From SAR324 cluster bacterium (GTDB lineage Bacteria; SAR324; XYD2-FULL-50-16): a stretch of DNA of 64,000 nt. The notes below the pieces were generated by a model. That model made no database searches. It was not told the origin of the DNA and saw only the letters and a list, made by a program, of their open reading frames with translations. The translations under genes and the position numbers were made by a program. This document shows positions 7,829 through 17,443 of the stretch, piece by piece. The stretch is from the NCBI GenBank assembly GCA_028282885.1, contig JANQGX010000056.1, positions 62,001 through 126,000 on the forward strand. Reading direction: 5' to 3'. Position 1 is the first letter of the stretch, and every line of letters starts with the position of its first letter.

Positions 7829-8863
7829 TCATTGTTCAAAAAACCGGACTCCTTCAGGTATAAATCCAATCCCTAGCTTCTGGCCCAACCTATATCCGGC
7901 TTTAAGAGCGGGAACTTCAGCCAGCAGGTCCTGATCCCAGTCCGGGATCTCCAGGTGATAATGAACTACGGACCCCAAAAAGGTTATCTCTTTTATGATG
8001 CCATGAAGCGATGAATTGGGATCGGAAGACAGTTCAACTGCTTCGGGTCTGATGATACAGGTAGCTTTCTCACCACGGGCACTGTGGCGATTCTGCCCGG
8101 GAATACCGGGCAGAACTGAAATCCGATCTCTTTCGGGATCAATCTTAAGGAGGTTAATTCTGCCAATAAAACCGGCAACGAAAGGCGAAGACGGCTCTTT
8201 ATAGATATCCCGGGGACTTCCGATTTGTTCAATCATGCCGTTGTTCATTACCACCACGCGATCCGCAATGCTCATGGCCTCTTCCTGATCGTGAGTTACA
8301 TAGATAGTCGTCAGACCGAGCTTTCTCTGAATACGAACAATTTCGTTACGCATTTGCATCCGCAACCTTGCATCCAGGTTGGACAAAGGTTCATCCAGAA
8401 GCAGCAGATCCGGGCTGGTGACCAGCGAACGCGCCAATGCAACTCTCTGTTGCTGACCACCTGACAGTTCATGAATATAACGACGTTCGAATCCATCGAG
8501 CTGTACCAGATCCAACATTTCTTCCACCTGTTGCAGGATCTGTTTTTTCCGCCATTTTCGTCGTTTCAGCCCATACGCCACATTGTCAAAAACATTCAGA
8601 TGGGGAAACAGGGCATAATTCTGAAAAACAAGCCCAACATTGCGCTCCTGTGGGGTGAGCAGTGAGATTTCCTGCCGGTTCAGGCACACTTCCCCTTCAT
8701 CCTGCTTCAAAAAACCGGCGATGATCTTGAGGGCGGTCGATTTCCCACAACCCGATGGTCCCAGCAAACAACAAAGTTCAGCCTTTTCCATGGAAATAGA
8801 GAATTTTTTCAGGACCGTCTTCCCTGAAAATTTCTTTGTGATCCCCTTCAATTCTAATTTCAT
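7829..8863 (-). CDS. ABC transporter ATP-binding protein (FbpC/PotA type)
   Basis: Nucleotide-binding subunit of an importer, 344 residues from the ATG at 8863. A longer in-frame form to 8950 would run into the permease gene and adds a cysteine-rich tail unlike the family. Walker A is GPSGCGKST (35-43), the signature LSGGQ is at 133-137, Walker B is LLLLDEP (153-159), and the switch histidine lies in YVTHDQ. A C-terminal TOBE domain follows (CIIRPEAVEL, LGSVVHYHLEI). It is encoded 16 bp after the permease, the third of three transporter genes in the order receptor, permease, ATPase. Confidence 0.93.
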   Translation of the reverse strand: MKLELKGITKKFSGKTVLKKFSISMEKAELCCLLGPSGCGKSTALKIIAGFLKQDEGEVCLNRQEISLLTPQERNVGLVFQNYALFPHLNVFDNVAYGLKRRKWRKKQILQQVEEMLDLVQLDGFERRYIHELSGGQQQRVALARSLVTSPDLLLLDEPLSNLDARLRMQMRNEIVRIQRKLGLTTIYVTHDQEEAMSIADRVVVMNNGMIEQIGSPRDIYKEPSSPFVAGFIGRINLLKIDPERDRISVLPGIPGQNRHSARGEKATCIIRPEAVELSSDPNSSLHGIIKEITFLGSVVHYHLEIPDWDQDLLAEVPALKAGYRLGQKLGIGFIPEGVRFFEQ

Positions 8864-8879
8864 TGGTAATCTCACTGCT

Positions 8880-10529
8880 TTATCCGATCTGCAATTTGGA
8901 CAGAAGCTTGAATCGCGATGCCACCCCGGTTCTTTTTCCTGCCAGTGCAATCAGCCCGACCCCTCCAGCCGCAATCATCATCAAAACAACGGAAAATGCC
9001 GCCGCATTTCCTACATCTCCCCTGACAGTGGCTTCGAAAATATCTACAGATAACACCTTGTTTCCGGGCGTTATCAGGAAAATCAAAGCCCCAAGGGTTT
9101 TCGTCGAGGTGATATATGCATAAACAGCACTAACCATCAGCGCTGGCCGGGCCATGGGAAGAATAATCCTGAAAAAGGTTCCGGTTTTGGAATCACCAAG
9201 ATTTTCCGAAGCCTGTTCAATAGAGCGTTCCTGCTGTTTCAAAATACTGTCTCCGGAACGAAATCCCAAGGGCAGTTCCCTGAATACGGTACATATAACA
9301 ACAATCGCCCAGGTCCCCGACAAAAGCAGGGGAGGTCGGTTGAACGCCAGCGCATAACCAATTCCCATGAAGGTTCCGGGTATGGCAAAGGGCAGGGTCA
9401 CCAGAAGATCCAGTAAACGACCGCCCGGGAACCGGACCCTTGAAACCAGGTAGGCGATCACTAATCCGAAAAAAGTGGTGATAAGGCAGGTAATCGAAGC
9501 AAAGATGATAGTATTGATTATACTGTTCCAGCCCTGCTGGGGAATAATCCGAAAATGATCCCAGGTGAAATGTAATCCGGCTCCCAGGTGCCTGGTAAAA
9601 GCCGCCAAAAAAACCGATATCAATAATCCCAGCATTACCACTGAAAAAAGCACACCCACACTAACGAGGATACTCCGGTGAAGTAACGGCAACCTGAGTA
9701 ACCCCGCACCCCCAAGCTGTCGTTCAACCCGAAAAGACTGGCTTTTGCGTTCCATTCGGAAATAGAGCCAGAAGGCGATCAGACAGAAAACCATCAGCAC
9801 GGTACTAAGCGCTGAAGCGGTTGCTGTATCATAGGTTCCAATCAGTTTTGTGTAAGCCATTGTCGCCAGCGTATTGAACCTGCCTCCGACAATAAAGGGT
9901 GTGCCAAAATCCGCCATAGAGCGCAGAAAAGAGAGTAGAAAAGCTGCCGCCAGTCCGGGCCTGACAAGCGGCAAGGTAACCGTCGTCAGCACCTGCCATT
10001 CGTTTGCGCCCAGGTTTCTGGCTGCATTTTCCGTTTGACTGTTTACCCCTACCAGAACTGCTGAAATTAAAAAAAACGTTGTGGTGGAGAAGCCCAGGGT
10101 TTGCAGGATCAATACACTGCGCCAACTGTAAATCTCCCAGGAAAGGTTGAGTAGCTTAAAGGTAATCAGACCGTTGCGACCGAAGAGAAAGATATAGGAA
10201 AGCGAGGTCACAAAACCGGGGATAATCATGGGCAGAACAACGGCAAACAGAACCAGCTTTCGCATGGGCAATCCGGTTTTAAAAACCAGAATGGAAAGGA
10301 ACAGGCCCAATAGAGTGGAACAGAAAGCCGATCCCAGGGCAATCAGCACACTTCCCCGAATCAACCCAATAAAATAGGGCTTGGTAAACAGCATCAGGTA
10401 GGTACCAAACCCACTCTGCCCCTTGTACTCATAGCTTTTGACGATAACCGTCAATGTTGGATAAGCAACAAAAACAAACAGCAACAGAAAAAAAAGAGCC
10501 GGCAGGCCGAATTTTTTGAGGCTTAACAT
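8880..10529 (-). CDS. ABC transporter permease, fused two-domain (FbpB type)
   Basis: A 549-residue inner-membrane permease with two homologous halves of about six helices each, the usual FbpB/AfuB arrangement in which one polypeptide forms the whole channel. Each half carries an EAA coupling loop: AARNLGANEWQVLTTVTLP in the first and ASENLGDSKTGTFFRIILP in the second. The N-terminal helix follows MLSLKKFGLP. The single ATPase downstream would be used as a homodimer. Family substrates include ferric iron, sugar phosphates, thiamine and aminoethylphosphonate. Confidence 0.92.
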   Translation of the reverse strand: MLSLKKFGLPALFFLLLFVFVAYPTLTVIVKSYEYKGQSGFGTYLMLFTKPYFIGLIRGSVLIALGSAFCSTLLGLFLSILVFKTGLPMRKLVLFAVVLPMIIPGFVTSLSYIFLFGRNGLITFKLLNLSWEIYSWRSVLILQTLGFSTTTFFLISAVLVGVNSQTENAARNLGANEWQVLTTVTLPLVRPGLAAAFLLSFLRSMADFGTPFIVGGRFNTLATMAYTKLIGTYDTATASALSTVLMVFCLIAFWLYFRMERKSQSFRVERQLGGAGLLRLPLLHRSILVSVGVLFSVVMLGLLISVFLAAFTRHLGAGLHFTWDHFRIIPQQGWNSIINTIIFASITCLITTFFGLVIAYLVSRVRFPGGRLLDLLVTLPFAIPGTFMGIGYALAFNRPPLLLSGTWAIVVICTVFRELPLGFRSGDSILKQQERSIEQASENLGDSKTGTFFRIILPMARPALMVSAVYAYITSTKTLGALIFLITPGNKVLSVDIFEATVRGDVGNAAAFSVVLMMIAAGGVGLIALAGKRTGVASRFKLLSKLQIG

Positions 10530-10591
10530 GATTAAGGGTAACGCGACTGTGCAGCATGGGAAGTCACCAACTCATGCTGCAGATCGGGGTG

Positions 10592-11608
10592 TTAATACTG
10601 GGGGTAACGGTCGTTGAACTTCTCAACCACTTTTTCCCTGGCTGCGCCCCATTTGAGATGGTCATACGCAACCAGATTCAGATCTGATACTCCGGGTACC
10701 CCCTTGAGGGTTTTGACATCGGTGGTCGGCACACGGGGACTGGCCTTCATCAAAACAACCTGTCCCTTGGGGGAGAGACACCAGTCAATGAACAGTTTGG
10801 CATTGTTGGGGTGTTTGGCACCGTTAATCATTGCTACGGGTGACGGCCAGGCAAGAACACCATCCCCGGGGAAGACCGGAACAAGAGGCGCCCCCGGATT
10901 TCGTAACGGCAGATTGTGCGGGTCCGGCGCAATACCGATGGCAAACTCACCGGCCAACGCTTTTTTCCCGGGAGCCGAACCGCTTTTTTCAAGAAAGGGT
11001 ATGTTTTCATACATCCGGTCCAGGAATTGCCAGCCCTTTTCGCTCCCCATCACTTGAAGCACACCGGAAACGGTGGTATATGCAGTTCCTGAAGTATTGG
11101 GATTGGAGGCCATGATTTCATTACGATAAGAGGGATCCACCAGATCCGACCAGTTCTCCGGTTGTTTTAGTCCTTTTTGTTTCAATCGCTCCTGATTCAC
11201 GAGAAATCCGACAACCACGATGGAAACACCGGTCCAATATCCCTCCTTGTCCCTGAACATGGGTTTAACGTTTTTCCGATTCGGCGAATGATAAGCAGCA
11301 ATCAGTTTCTCTTCTCGCGCACGAATAAAAGCATCGGAACCGCCGCCAAACCAGATATCGGTTTGCGGATTGGATTTTTCCGCTCTCAGACGAGCCAGCA
11401 CCTCCCCGGATGACATGGTGAGGTATTTGACCTTAATCCCCGTTTCCTTTTCGAACTCCCTGGCGATAAAATCGGGCCCGCCGTATGCGACATACATACT
11501 CAAGACTTTCTCGCTGTCCGGTTCTATTCCCATGACACTCATCGAAAGCATCGAACTAATTAGCAGTATTAAGGTCGTTTGAAAGATAAATTTAATTTTT
11601 GAGTCCAC
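10592..11608 (-). CDS. ABC transporter periplasmic solute-binding protein (FbpA/AfuA type)
   Basis: Receptor of the importer, 338 residues from a GTG at 11608 with GGGAG 6 bases upstream; an ATG at 11629 is also in frame. It has a hydrophobic signal peptide (FIFQTTLILLISSMLSMSVMG). Family landmarks are YVAYGGPDFIAREFEKETG, TDIWFGGGSDAF and NPNTSGTAYTTVSG. The paired C-terminal tyrosines that bind ferric iron in FbpA are not visible, so a phosphorylated sugar or phosphonate ligand (AfuA/PhnS-like) seems more likely than iron. An adjacent TIM-barrel isomerase-like gene fits a sugar-type ligand; this is inference. Confidence 0.9.
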   Translation of the reverse strand: MDSKIKFIFQTTLILLISSMLSMSVMGIEPDSEKVLSMYVAYGGPDFIAREFEKETGIKVKYLTMSSGEVLARLRAEKSNPQTDIWFGGGSDAFIRAREEKLIAAYHSPNRKNVKPMFRDKEGYWTGVSIVVVGFLVNQERLKQKGLKQPENWSDLVDPSYRNEIMASNPNTSGTAYTTVSGVLQVMGSEKGWQFLDRMYENIPFLEKSGSAPGKKALAGEFAIGIAPDPHNLPLRNPGAPLVPVFPGDGVLAWPSPVAMINGAKHPNNAKLFIDWCLSPKGQVVLMKASPRVPTTDVKTLKGVPGVSDLNLVAYDHLKWGAAREKVVEKFNDRYPQY

Positions 11609-11696
11609 AATTTTCTCCCTGTTCATCATCCTGAAACCTGGCGCTCGACAAAAGTCTTGCTGTTCGGCAACACCTGGCCGGATTAGTTCTCTTTAT

Positions 11697-12533
11697 TCAG
11701 TTTTTTCGGGCTTCAACATATTTCGAAACCAGACGTCTTGTGTTAAGGATCTCATCCCGATCCTCCAATTCAATTGTCCACCAATGACATTTTGTCATCA
11801 TTAACCTGTCGATAATTGGACCCAGAATATCCATATTTTCGGGAGCCAGATGACGGTCGGTCTCTTGCTCATAAAGATGTACTTCATTGAGACGATCTTC
11901 AAAAAGGTCGATAATTTCAGGAACAGAAACGCAATTTACCCTGCGCCATTCACAGCTAACGGCATGGCCGATATCCAGGGTTATCATGCTGCCACTGGCA
12001 TCCGCCCACTCCTTAATGGTTTCCGGGTTGCTGGCGATGCCATTTTTCAGGTTCTCCAGGTTGATGGTTATCCCCCTGGTTCCGGCATACTCGACCAGCC
12101 GCCCCAGGTTATCCTTCACCCGCTCGGAATCGATCTTTGCAAGACGGGTCAACCCAACATGAAAGGTAATGACCTGTTCACCGATACCCTGAATAGCATC
12201 GAGGATGCGGAAATGCAGTTGCATGGCGATTTCAGCTTTTCTTCCGTTAGCATTACCTATTTCAAATCCCGGCACGAAACCGTGATGACGAACCGAAACT
12301 CCTCGTTCCAGATAAGGCCTGGTGTGATCTAGTAATAACGACAAATCCTTCCGATTTGGCGTATATTCCATTGCAAACCCATGTGCCAAAAGCCACTCAA
12401 ATTGATTCGGAAACTGATGCCATTTAGCTGAAACAGCCAGTAAGGGCAATCCGTTAGGGAGGGGTTTTGATCCCGGTTCTGGAAAACCATGTTCCGCAAC
12501 CATTGGTGATTCTGAATGCATTGGGTAACGCAT
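11697..12533 (-). CDS. Xylose-isomerase-like TIM-barrel protein (sugar phosphate isomerase/epimerase family)
   Basis: A cytosolic TIM-barrel protein of the AP-endonuclease-2/xylose isomerase superfamily. The recognisable core begins at LLAVSAKWHQFPNQFEWLL and contains metal-ligand candidates in VSVRHHGF, ITFHVGL, NLENLKNG, ITLDIGHAVSC, NEVHLYEQETDRH and WWTIELED. The true start is uncertain. The frame extends to 12710, the chosen ATG is at 12533, ATGs at 12521 and 12503 are alternatives, and none has a clear ribosome site. It lies upstream of, and in line with, the ABC importer genes, so it probably processes the imported compound. The reaction is unknown. Confidence 0.78.
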   Translation of the reverse strand: MRYPMHSESPMVAEHGFPEPGSKPLPNGLPLLAVSAKWHQFPNQFEWLLAHGFAMEYTPNRKDLSLLLDHTRPYLERGVSVRHHGFVPGFEIGNANGRKAEIAMQLHFRILDAIQGIGEQVITFHVGLTRLAKIDSERVKDNLGRLVEYAGTRGITINLENLKNGIASNPETIKEWADASGSMITLDIGHAVSCEWRRVNCVSVPEIIDLFEDRLNEVHLYEQETDRHLAPENMDILGPIIDRLMMTKCHWWTIELEDRDEILNTRRLVSKYVEARKN

Positions 12534-12889
12534 CTGTTCAATATTTCGCTTCTCAAACACTGAATGAAAGTCCTTTCGGCGGTACAATCGGAGAGTGCCA
12601 GCTACCATGTATTGTTCACAGTCATAGCTCCGGTGACCATGGGGAAGAAATTCAATACATAACGGCAGGTAATCACTATTATTGTCACAGAAACCTGCCG
12701 GCAGATGCAAATAGAAAATATTGAAGATATTTATTATAGTTATAGGAATTTTAAATAGCCCTGTAGAAACAAACCCTGAATGGATATCCGGAAATCAGTT
12801 GTCGGAGAGGCTCTTCCAAGGACATCAACCTGATTTCACGTCTCCCGATTTAAACGAAATCGAAGCAACAGAGCAGAATTGACTCAACA

Positions 12890-14350
12890 CTAACGGCTGA
12901 CCCCGATTTTGAATTTGTGCAGGATGTCCGCGGAGATGGATCTGATAATCGGTTCTCTCAGGAGATAGAGATATCCGACATGAAAGAGGGTGATAAACAC
13001 AAGTTTTGCCAGGATTCCAAAGAATCCCTCCACCTGCAGGAAAAGGCCCATAAGCGTTGTGAACAGGCCAGCGGAAGCGATTCTGGCAATTGGAACAAAG
13101 GAATATCGTATTGAAAAACTCGATCGGATCATCAGGTAGAGAACGGTGCTCCCGATCAAAAAGGTTAGCAGTGCCGCCCCGGCAGCTCCCACGGCGCCTT
13201 TCCATGTAATCAACAACCAGCAGAGACCTCCTGCTCCGACAATCATAATCGATGCCGTCACCATTGCTGTTTTCTCGCGGCTGAAAGCAAACAGGACCTG
13301 GGAAAAAAGATACATGAAAGCGATAAAACTATTAGCCAGAATCAGAATCATGAGGATAATGGATGCCTCTCCATACTCTTGCGGGAACAGCAGAAGAATC
13401 AGATCCCGGGCCGACCCCAGTGTTACCGATACAATCAGAACGATCAGCAGAAAGGTCATGTGAAGACTTTCCAGAAATGACCGGTTGGCTGCTTCGCGAT
13501 TCATCTGACCGTGATACTCGCTCAATTCGGAAAACATTTTCTTTGAAGTCCCTTCAATCAGATAATAGGGGACTTGGGCCAGGAGTTGCGCCGCCCAATA
13601 GTAGCCCAACACTTTGGGATTTTTGGTCAGTGTCTTCAAAAACAGAAAATCGAGCCTCTGAACCAGCGCAAAAAGGATCACGAAAACGGTACTGGGAATA
13701 CAAAAGGTGATCAACTTTCTGATAGCAAATTGCTTTTGCTTGGGAACCGCAGGCAGTCCCACCAAAATCTGGCTGAATAGAAAAGCAACAGCAGATGCCG
13801 CCACATTTCCCCAGGCAGCGCCAACCAGGCCAAATCCCCCGGCCACAAACACCACAATCAACCCTAGTTTACTAATGGAATAGACGGCCTGAAGGATAAA
13901 CATGCTGCGGAATCGATGCTTCCCGTTGAGAACAGCCATGTTTTCAAAATAGAGACCGTAGATGGGAATATCCAAAGCACTGATTTGAAAGAGCAGCCCC
14001 AATTCGGGATCACTCCAGAAGGCAGAGAGCGGATTGGAAATAAGAAAAAAGAGCCCACCCAGGGCTATACCCACAGCAAACTGCACAAAATACGACCTGA
14101 AGTGAATCTCATCCTGCCTATCCTCTTCGGCTTCCGCGATGAATTTGGTGACTCCCTTGGGAAAACCGGAAATGATCGTCAGCTCGAACCAGACCAGTAC
14201 AGAAGTCAGCACTCCCCAGGAACCGTAGTCTTCGGGCGACAAAAAACGTGTGATAATCACCTGTATCCCGTAGCCACAAACCAGGAACACCAACTGCGAT
14301 ACCAATAAAAAAAGATCTCCCGAGAACTTTCCTGTTGCTTTTTCTTTCAA
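12890..14350 (-). CDS. Polysaccharide flippase (Wzx/MATE-like, oligosaccharide flippase family)
   Basis: A 486-residue integral membrane protein with about 12-14 helices of the polysaccharide biosynthesis family that moves lipid-linked sugars across the inner membrane. The N-terminal ITRFLSPEDYGSWGVLTSV segment, followed by the fourth helix and FAEAEEDRQDE-type loops, is characteristic. No glycosyltransferases or polymerase lie next to it, so the saccharide is unknown. The gene is transcribed away from the lipoprotein gene at 14677; the ribosome site AAAG precedes ATG at 14350. Confidence 0.87.
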   Translation of the reverse strand: MKEKATGKFSGDLFLLVSQLVFLVCGYGIQVIITRFLSPEDYGSWGVLTSVLVWFELTIISGFPKGVTKFIAEAEEDRQDEIHFRSYFVQFAVGIALGGLFFLISNPLSAFWSDPELGLLFQISALDIPIYGLYFENMAVLNGKHRFRSMFILQAVYSISKLGLIVVFVAGGFGLVGAAWGNVAASAVAFLFSQILVGLPAVPKQKQFAIRKLITFCIPSTVFVILFALVQRLDFLFLKTLTKNPKVLGYYWAAQLLAQVPYYLIEGTSKKMFSELSEYHGQMNREAANRSFLESLHMTFLLIVLIVSVTLGSARDLILLLFPQEYGEASIILMILILANSFIAFMYLFSQVLFAFSREKTAMVTASIMIVGAGGLCWLLITWKGAVGAAGAALLTFLIGSTVLYLMIRSSFSIRYSFVPIARIASAGLFTTLMGLFLQVEGFFGILAKLVFITLFHVGYLYLLREPIIRSISADILHKFKIGVSR

Positions 14351-14676
14351 TGGAAAACTAATGCGGTTGTTGACTGCTGAAATTGGCTTATCGCCGAGCC
14401 GAAGTTTTAATTAAAAATTCTAATGTTGTCAAAGAGATAAAGCAAGAAATGAATTGGATGATTCCATAAAATCATATGCTTATCAGAAAGGATCAGGGTT
14501 CATTGATCTCCACGTCTTGCAAAACAACGCTTAACCTGTAACCATCGAAATTAGCCACAATTTAAAATGAAAGACCGGCTTCCCGGTATGCACGCGGAAA
14601 CCGTACAATTCGAGACAATCTGTGTAAATCTCATTTTCCCGGCTCGTCTGATCCTGATTCACTCAATTACATCCGC
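14351..14676. other. Divergent intergenic region, no gene seen
   Basis: 326 bp between the divergent flippase and lipoprotein genes. It must hold both promoters, but I see no convincing -35/-10 pair, operator palindrome or RNA element. Confidence 0.5.
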
Positions 14677-16050
14677 ATGAATATAATGAAAAGCAACCTG
14701 CTCAAACATCTCTTCCCCTTGCTGCTTATCCTGCTCCTCCCCTTTCTGTTTACGGGATGTGCCAGCGACGAGAGTGATGATGATACGTCCACTACCTCCG
14801 TTTATACCGGGCATGCATCCTGGGGGATCAAGACCCGGACTGACAGCACCGGCGACATCTATATCACGGGCATCGCTTATGGGGATATCACATCAGATAG
14901 TGATGAAGGAGAGGCAGACGTTTTTCTGACAAAGTACAACAGCTCAGGCACCAGATTGTGGTTAAAACAACTGGGCACAGATGAAGAGGATTATGTTCAG
15001 GATATCAAAATCAGCAGCAGTGGTTCGATTTATCTGGCAGGCTACACCGATGGCGTTATGGAGACCGATGCCTCATATGATGGCAGCGATATCTTTGTCA
15101 TGAAATTCAATAGCAGTGGCACTCGCCAGTGGGTCAGGCAGATAGGCACCGATAGCGATGATCACTGTTGGGGATTAGCCGTCGATGCATCGGACAATAT
15201 TTACCTGGCCGGTGATACCGGGGGTGTCTTCACGGGTGTTGATGTCAGCAACAATCAGGGTGTTGATATGGTTCTCATCAAACTGGACGCCACTGGCACT
15301 CTGCAGTGGGTGAAACAATTAGGCACCGATCAGAGAATCAACACAAACACCTATTCGGATTCCTATGGCATCGCTGTCTCCCTGGATTCATCCGGTGATA
15401 TCGTGTTTGGCGGCAATACCAATGACGCCATCGGGGGGGATAAAATTGGTGATAATGATATTGTGCTGGCAAAATACGATTCTTCGGGCAACCAGATCTG
15501 GATTAATCAGATTGGTACGGAATATGGTGACTATGTCGAAGAGATTGCAATTTCTGACAGCGGGAATATCTACTTTACGGGTTACTCATATGGGACTGTT
15601 GATACCAGTTATGACTACTCGAATTACAGTGAGAGCCACACCTATACCGAGCTTTTTGTCTTTAAATATAACTCATCGGGTCAGCAACAGTGGGTAACCC
15701 AATACGGCTCTGCATATTTCGACAGGGGTAACGCGCTGGTTTTGGACAGTTCGGAAAATGTCTATCTCGCCGGAAACACCAGCGGAGACCTGGTTGCCGA
15801 TAATGAGGGATCTTACGACTACTTCCTGATGCAGATTGACAGTTCCGGCTCCATCGTCTGGCAGGTTCAAAACGGTTCCGACTCCTATGATACCGTAAAC
15901 GGGATCAGCCTGGACGGCAGCAATGATCTCTACATAACCGGCAGAACCTACGGCGAGCTTGACAGCTTGTCCAATGACGACGCCTCTTTCGCGGCGTTCG
16001 TCAGCAAGTTCGGCAATACCGGAACCCGACTCTGGACCAAGCTCTTTTAA
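14677..16050 (+). CDS. Lipoprotein with SBBP-type beta-propeller repeats
   Basis: A 457-residue secreted lipoprotein. The signal peptide ends in a lipobox (FLFTGCAS, cysteine about residue 28), so it is anchored in a membrane. The mature part consists of about seven repeats of roughly 50-60 residues with the pattern GTDxxDYVxxIxISSSGxIYLAGYTDG followed by KYNSSGTRLW. These are SBBP/seven-bladed-propeller repeats, which bind ligands or partners at the cell surface. Asp, Ser and Gly are abundant. The stop overlaps the stop of the convergent symporter gene by 4 bp. The specific role is unknown. Confidence 0.86.
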   Translation: MNIMKSNLLKHLFPLLLILLLPFLFTGCASDESDDDTSTTSVYTGHASWGIKTRTDSTGDIYITGIAYGDITSDSDEGEADVFLTKYNSSGTRLWLKQLGTDEEDYVQDIKISSSGSIYLAGYTDGVMETDASYDGSDIFVMKFNSSGTRQWVRQIGTDSDDHCWGLAVDASDNIYLAGDTGGVFTGVDVSNNQGVDMVLIKLDATGTLQWVKQLGTDQRINTNTYSDSYGIAVSLDSSGDIVFGGNTNDAIGGDKIGDNDIVLAKYDSSGNQIWINQIGTEYGDYVEEIAISDSGNIYFTGYSYGTVDTSYDYSNYSESHTYTELFVFKYNSSGQQQWVTQYGSAYFDRGNALVLDSSENVYLAGNTSGDLVADNEGSYDYFLMQIDSSGSIVWQVQNGSDSYDTVNGISLDGSNDLYITGRTYGELDSLSNDDASFAAFVSKFGNTGTRLWTKLF

Positions 16051-17405
16051 GCCGAGGCAGCTTTTTGCCGCTCCATCTCATCAATCTGCTCCAGAATTTC
16101 ATTGTAGCGCTGCTCATTGATCGGGTAAAAATACAAGGTGAGAATAGCCAACAGGAAGATCGCCGCGGAGATAGGTCCCACCAGTAAACGGATTCCGAAC
16201 AGTGACTGTTCGGTCTGCACCACATCCGGGACATAATTCACCGCCGACAGGACAGCACCGGTAATCCCCAGGGCCAGCGCCTGTCCTAATTTGATGCCAA
16301 AGGTCCAGATCCCGTAAAAGGCTCCCTCCGTACGTTGTCCGCTCAGCAGATAATCATACTCCACAACATCGGGAACAATGGCATACGGAAGGGCATAAAG
16401 AAATCCCATCCCTATTCCGCTAAGAAACATGGTCGCCAGTGAAAACTGCAAGCCCAGCCGGTGTCCCTGGAAAAAAAGAATCATGATGGAAACGGAAAGA
16501 ATTGCCATACCAATACCATAAGTCGCTTTTTTACCGATTTTTTTCGCAAGAATGATACTAACCGGGATAAAGGCCATGGCCGTTAGCAGCAGGATCAGCA
16601 TGGCAACGGTGGTTATCGGCTCATTTTCATGAACATACTTGAAGTAGTAAATCATGATGCCGGCAACAATAGTCAGGGCGGTGACATGGAACGTGTAGGT
16701 TAGCAGGATAATGACATAGGGTCTGTTTTTGAAAACGCTGAGATAGGTATCAAAAAATCCCTTTTGCTCCACTCCGGATTCGGTTTGTGGCTCTTTAACC
16801 ATTGCCACGGTGATCATTGCCGTCACCATCATCAATAATCCGAAAATGATCCCCATCACCGTGTACCCGGTATCCTTACTGGAAAAAAGACCAATCAACG
16901 GCAGTGCAGCCCCTGCTCCCAACAGGGTTCCAATCACGGCAAAGCCGAAACGATAGCCATTGATGGAGGATCTTTCATGAAAGTCTTTTGTTAATTCAGG
17001 TGTCATGGAATTGTAGGGAATATTCACCAACGTATAGGCAGTGCAGAGAAGGCAATAGACGATGATTCCCCAGGCGAAAAGCTGCCATTGGCTGTCCAGT
17101 CCCGGATTTGTGAACATCAGGATCATGGTCAGAAAAAGGGGTATGGATCCAAACAGCATGAAGGGTCGGCGACGCCCCCACTTTGTGCGTGTTCGATCCG
17201 AGATATACCCCACAACCGGATCGGTAACAGCATCCCAGATTTTGCCAATCATGATAACCATTCCGGCCAGCCCAGCAGAAATTCCCACGGTATCAGTCAG
17301 GTAGTTCAACAGCAGAAAGGCAATAATGGTAAAAAACAGGTTACCCCCCAAGTCGCATACCCCGTATCCGACCTTGATTTTCATTGACAGTTTCTGTTGA
17401 TCCAT
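16047..17405 (-). CDS. GPH-family sugar:cation symporter (MFS, MelB-like)
   Basis: A 452-residue, 12-helix transporter of the glycoside-pentoside-hexuronide:cation family. The hallmark cytoplasmic loop is GKIWDAVTDPVVGYISDRTR followed by KWGRRRPFMLFG. Acidic residues in helices II and IV resemble the cation site of MelB. It is the most distal gene of the minus-strand operon that starts at 24242, after Gfo/Idh, aldehyde dehydrogenase, dehydratase and ThDP enzyme. It probably imports the sugar, glycoside or sugar acid degraded by those enzymes. Confidence 0.91.
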   Translation of the reverse strand: MDQQKLSMKIKVGYGVCDLGGNLFFTIIAFLLLNYLTDTVGISAGLAGMVIMIGKIWDAVTDPVVGYISDRTRTKWGRRRPFMLFGSIPLFLTMILMFTNPGLDSQWQLFAWGIIVYCLLCTAYTLVNIPYNSMTPELTKDFHERSSINGYRFGFAVIGTLLGAGAALPLIGLFSSKDTGYTVMGIIFGLLMMVTAMITVAMVKEPQTESGVEQKGFFDTYLSVFKNRPYVIILLTYTFHVTALTIVAGIMIYYFKYVHENEPITTVAMLILLLTAMAFIPVSIILAKKIGKKATYGIGMAILSVSIMILFFQGHRLGLQFSLATMFLSGIGMGFLYALPYAIVPDVVEYDYLLSGQRTEGAFYGIWTFGIKLGQALALGITGAVLSAVNYVPDVVQTEQSLFGIRLLVGPISAAIFLLAILTLYFYPINEQRYNEILEQIDEMERQKAASA

Positions 17406-17443
17406 TGGCTCCCTTTTTATATAGATTCACTAATCCCGGATAT

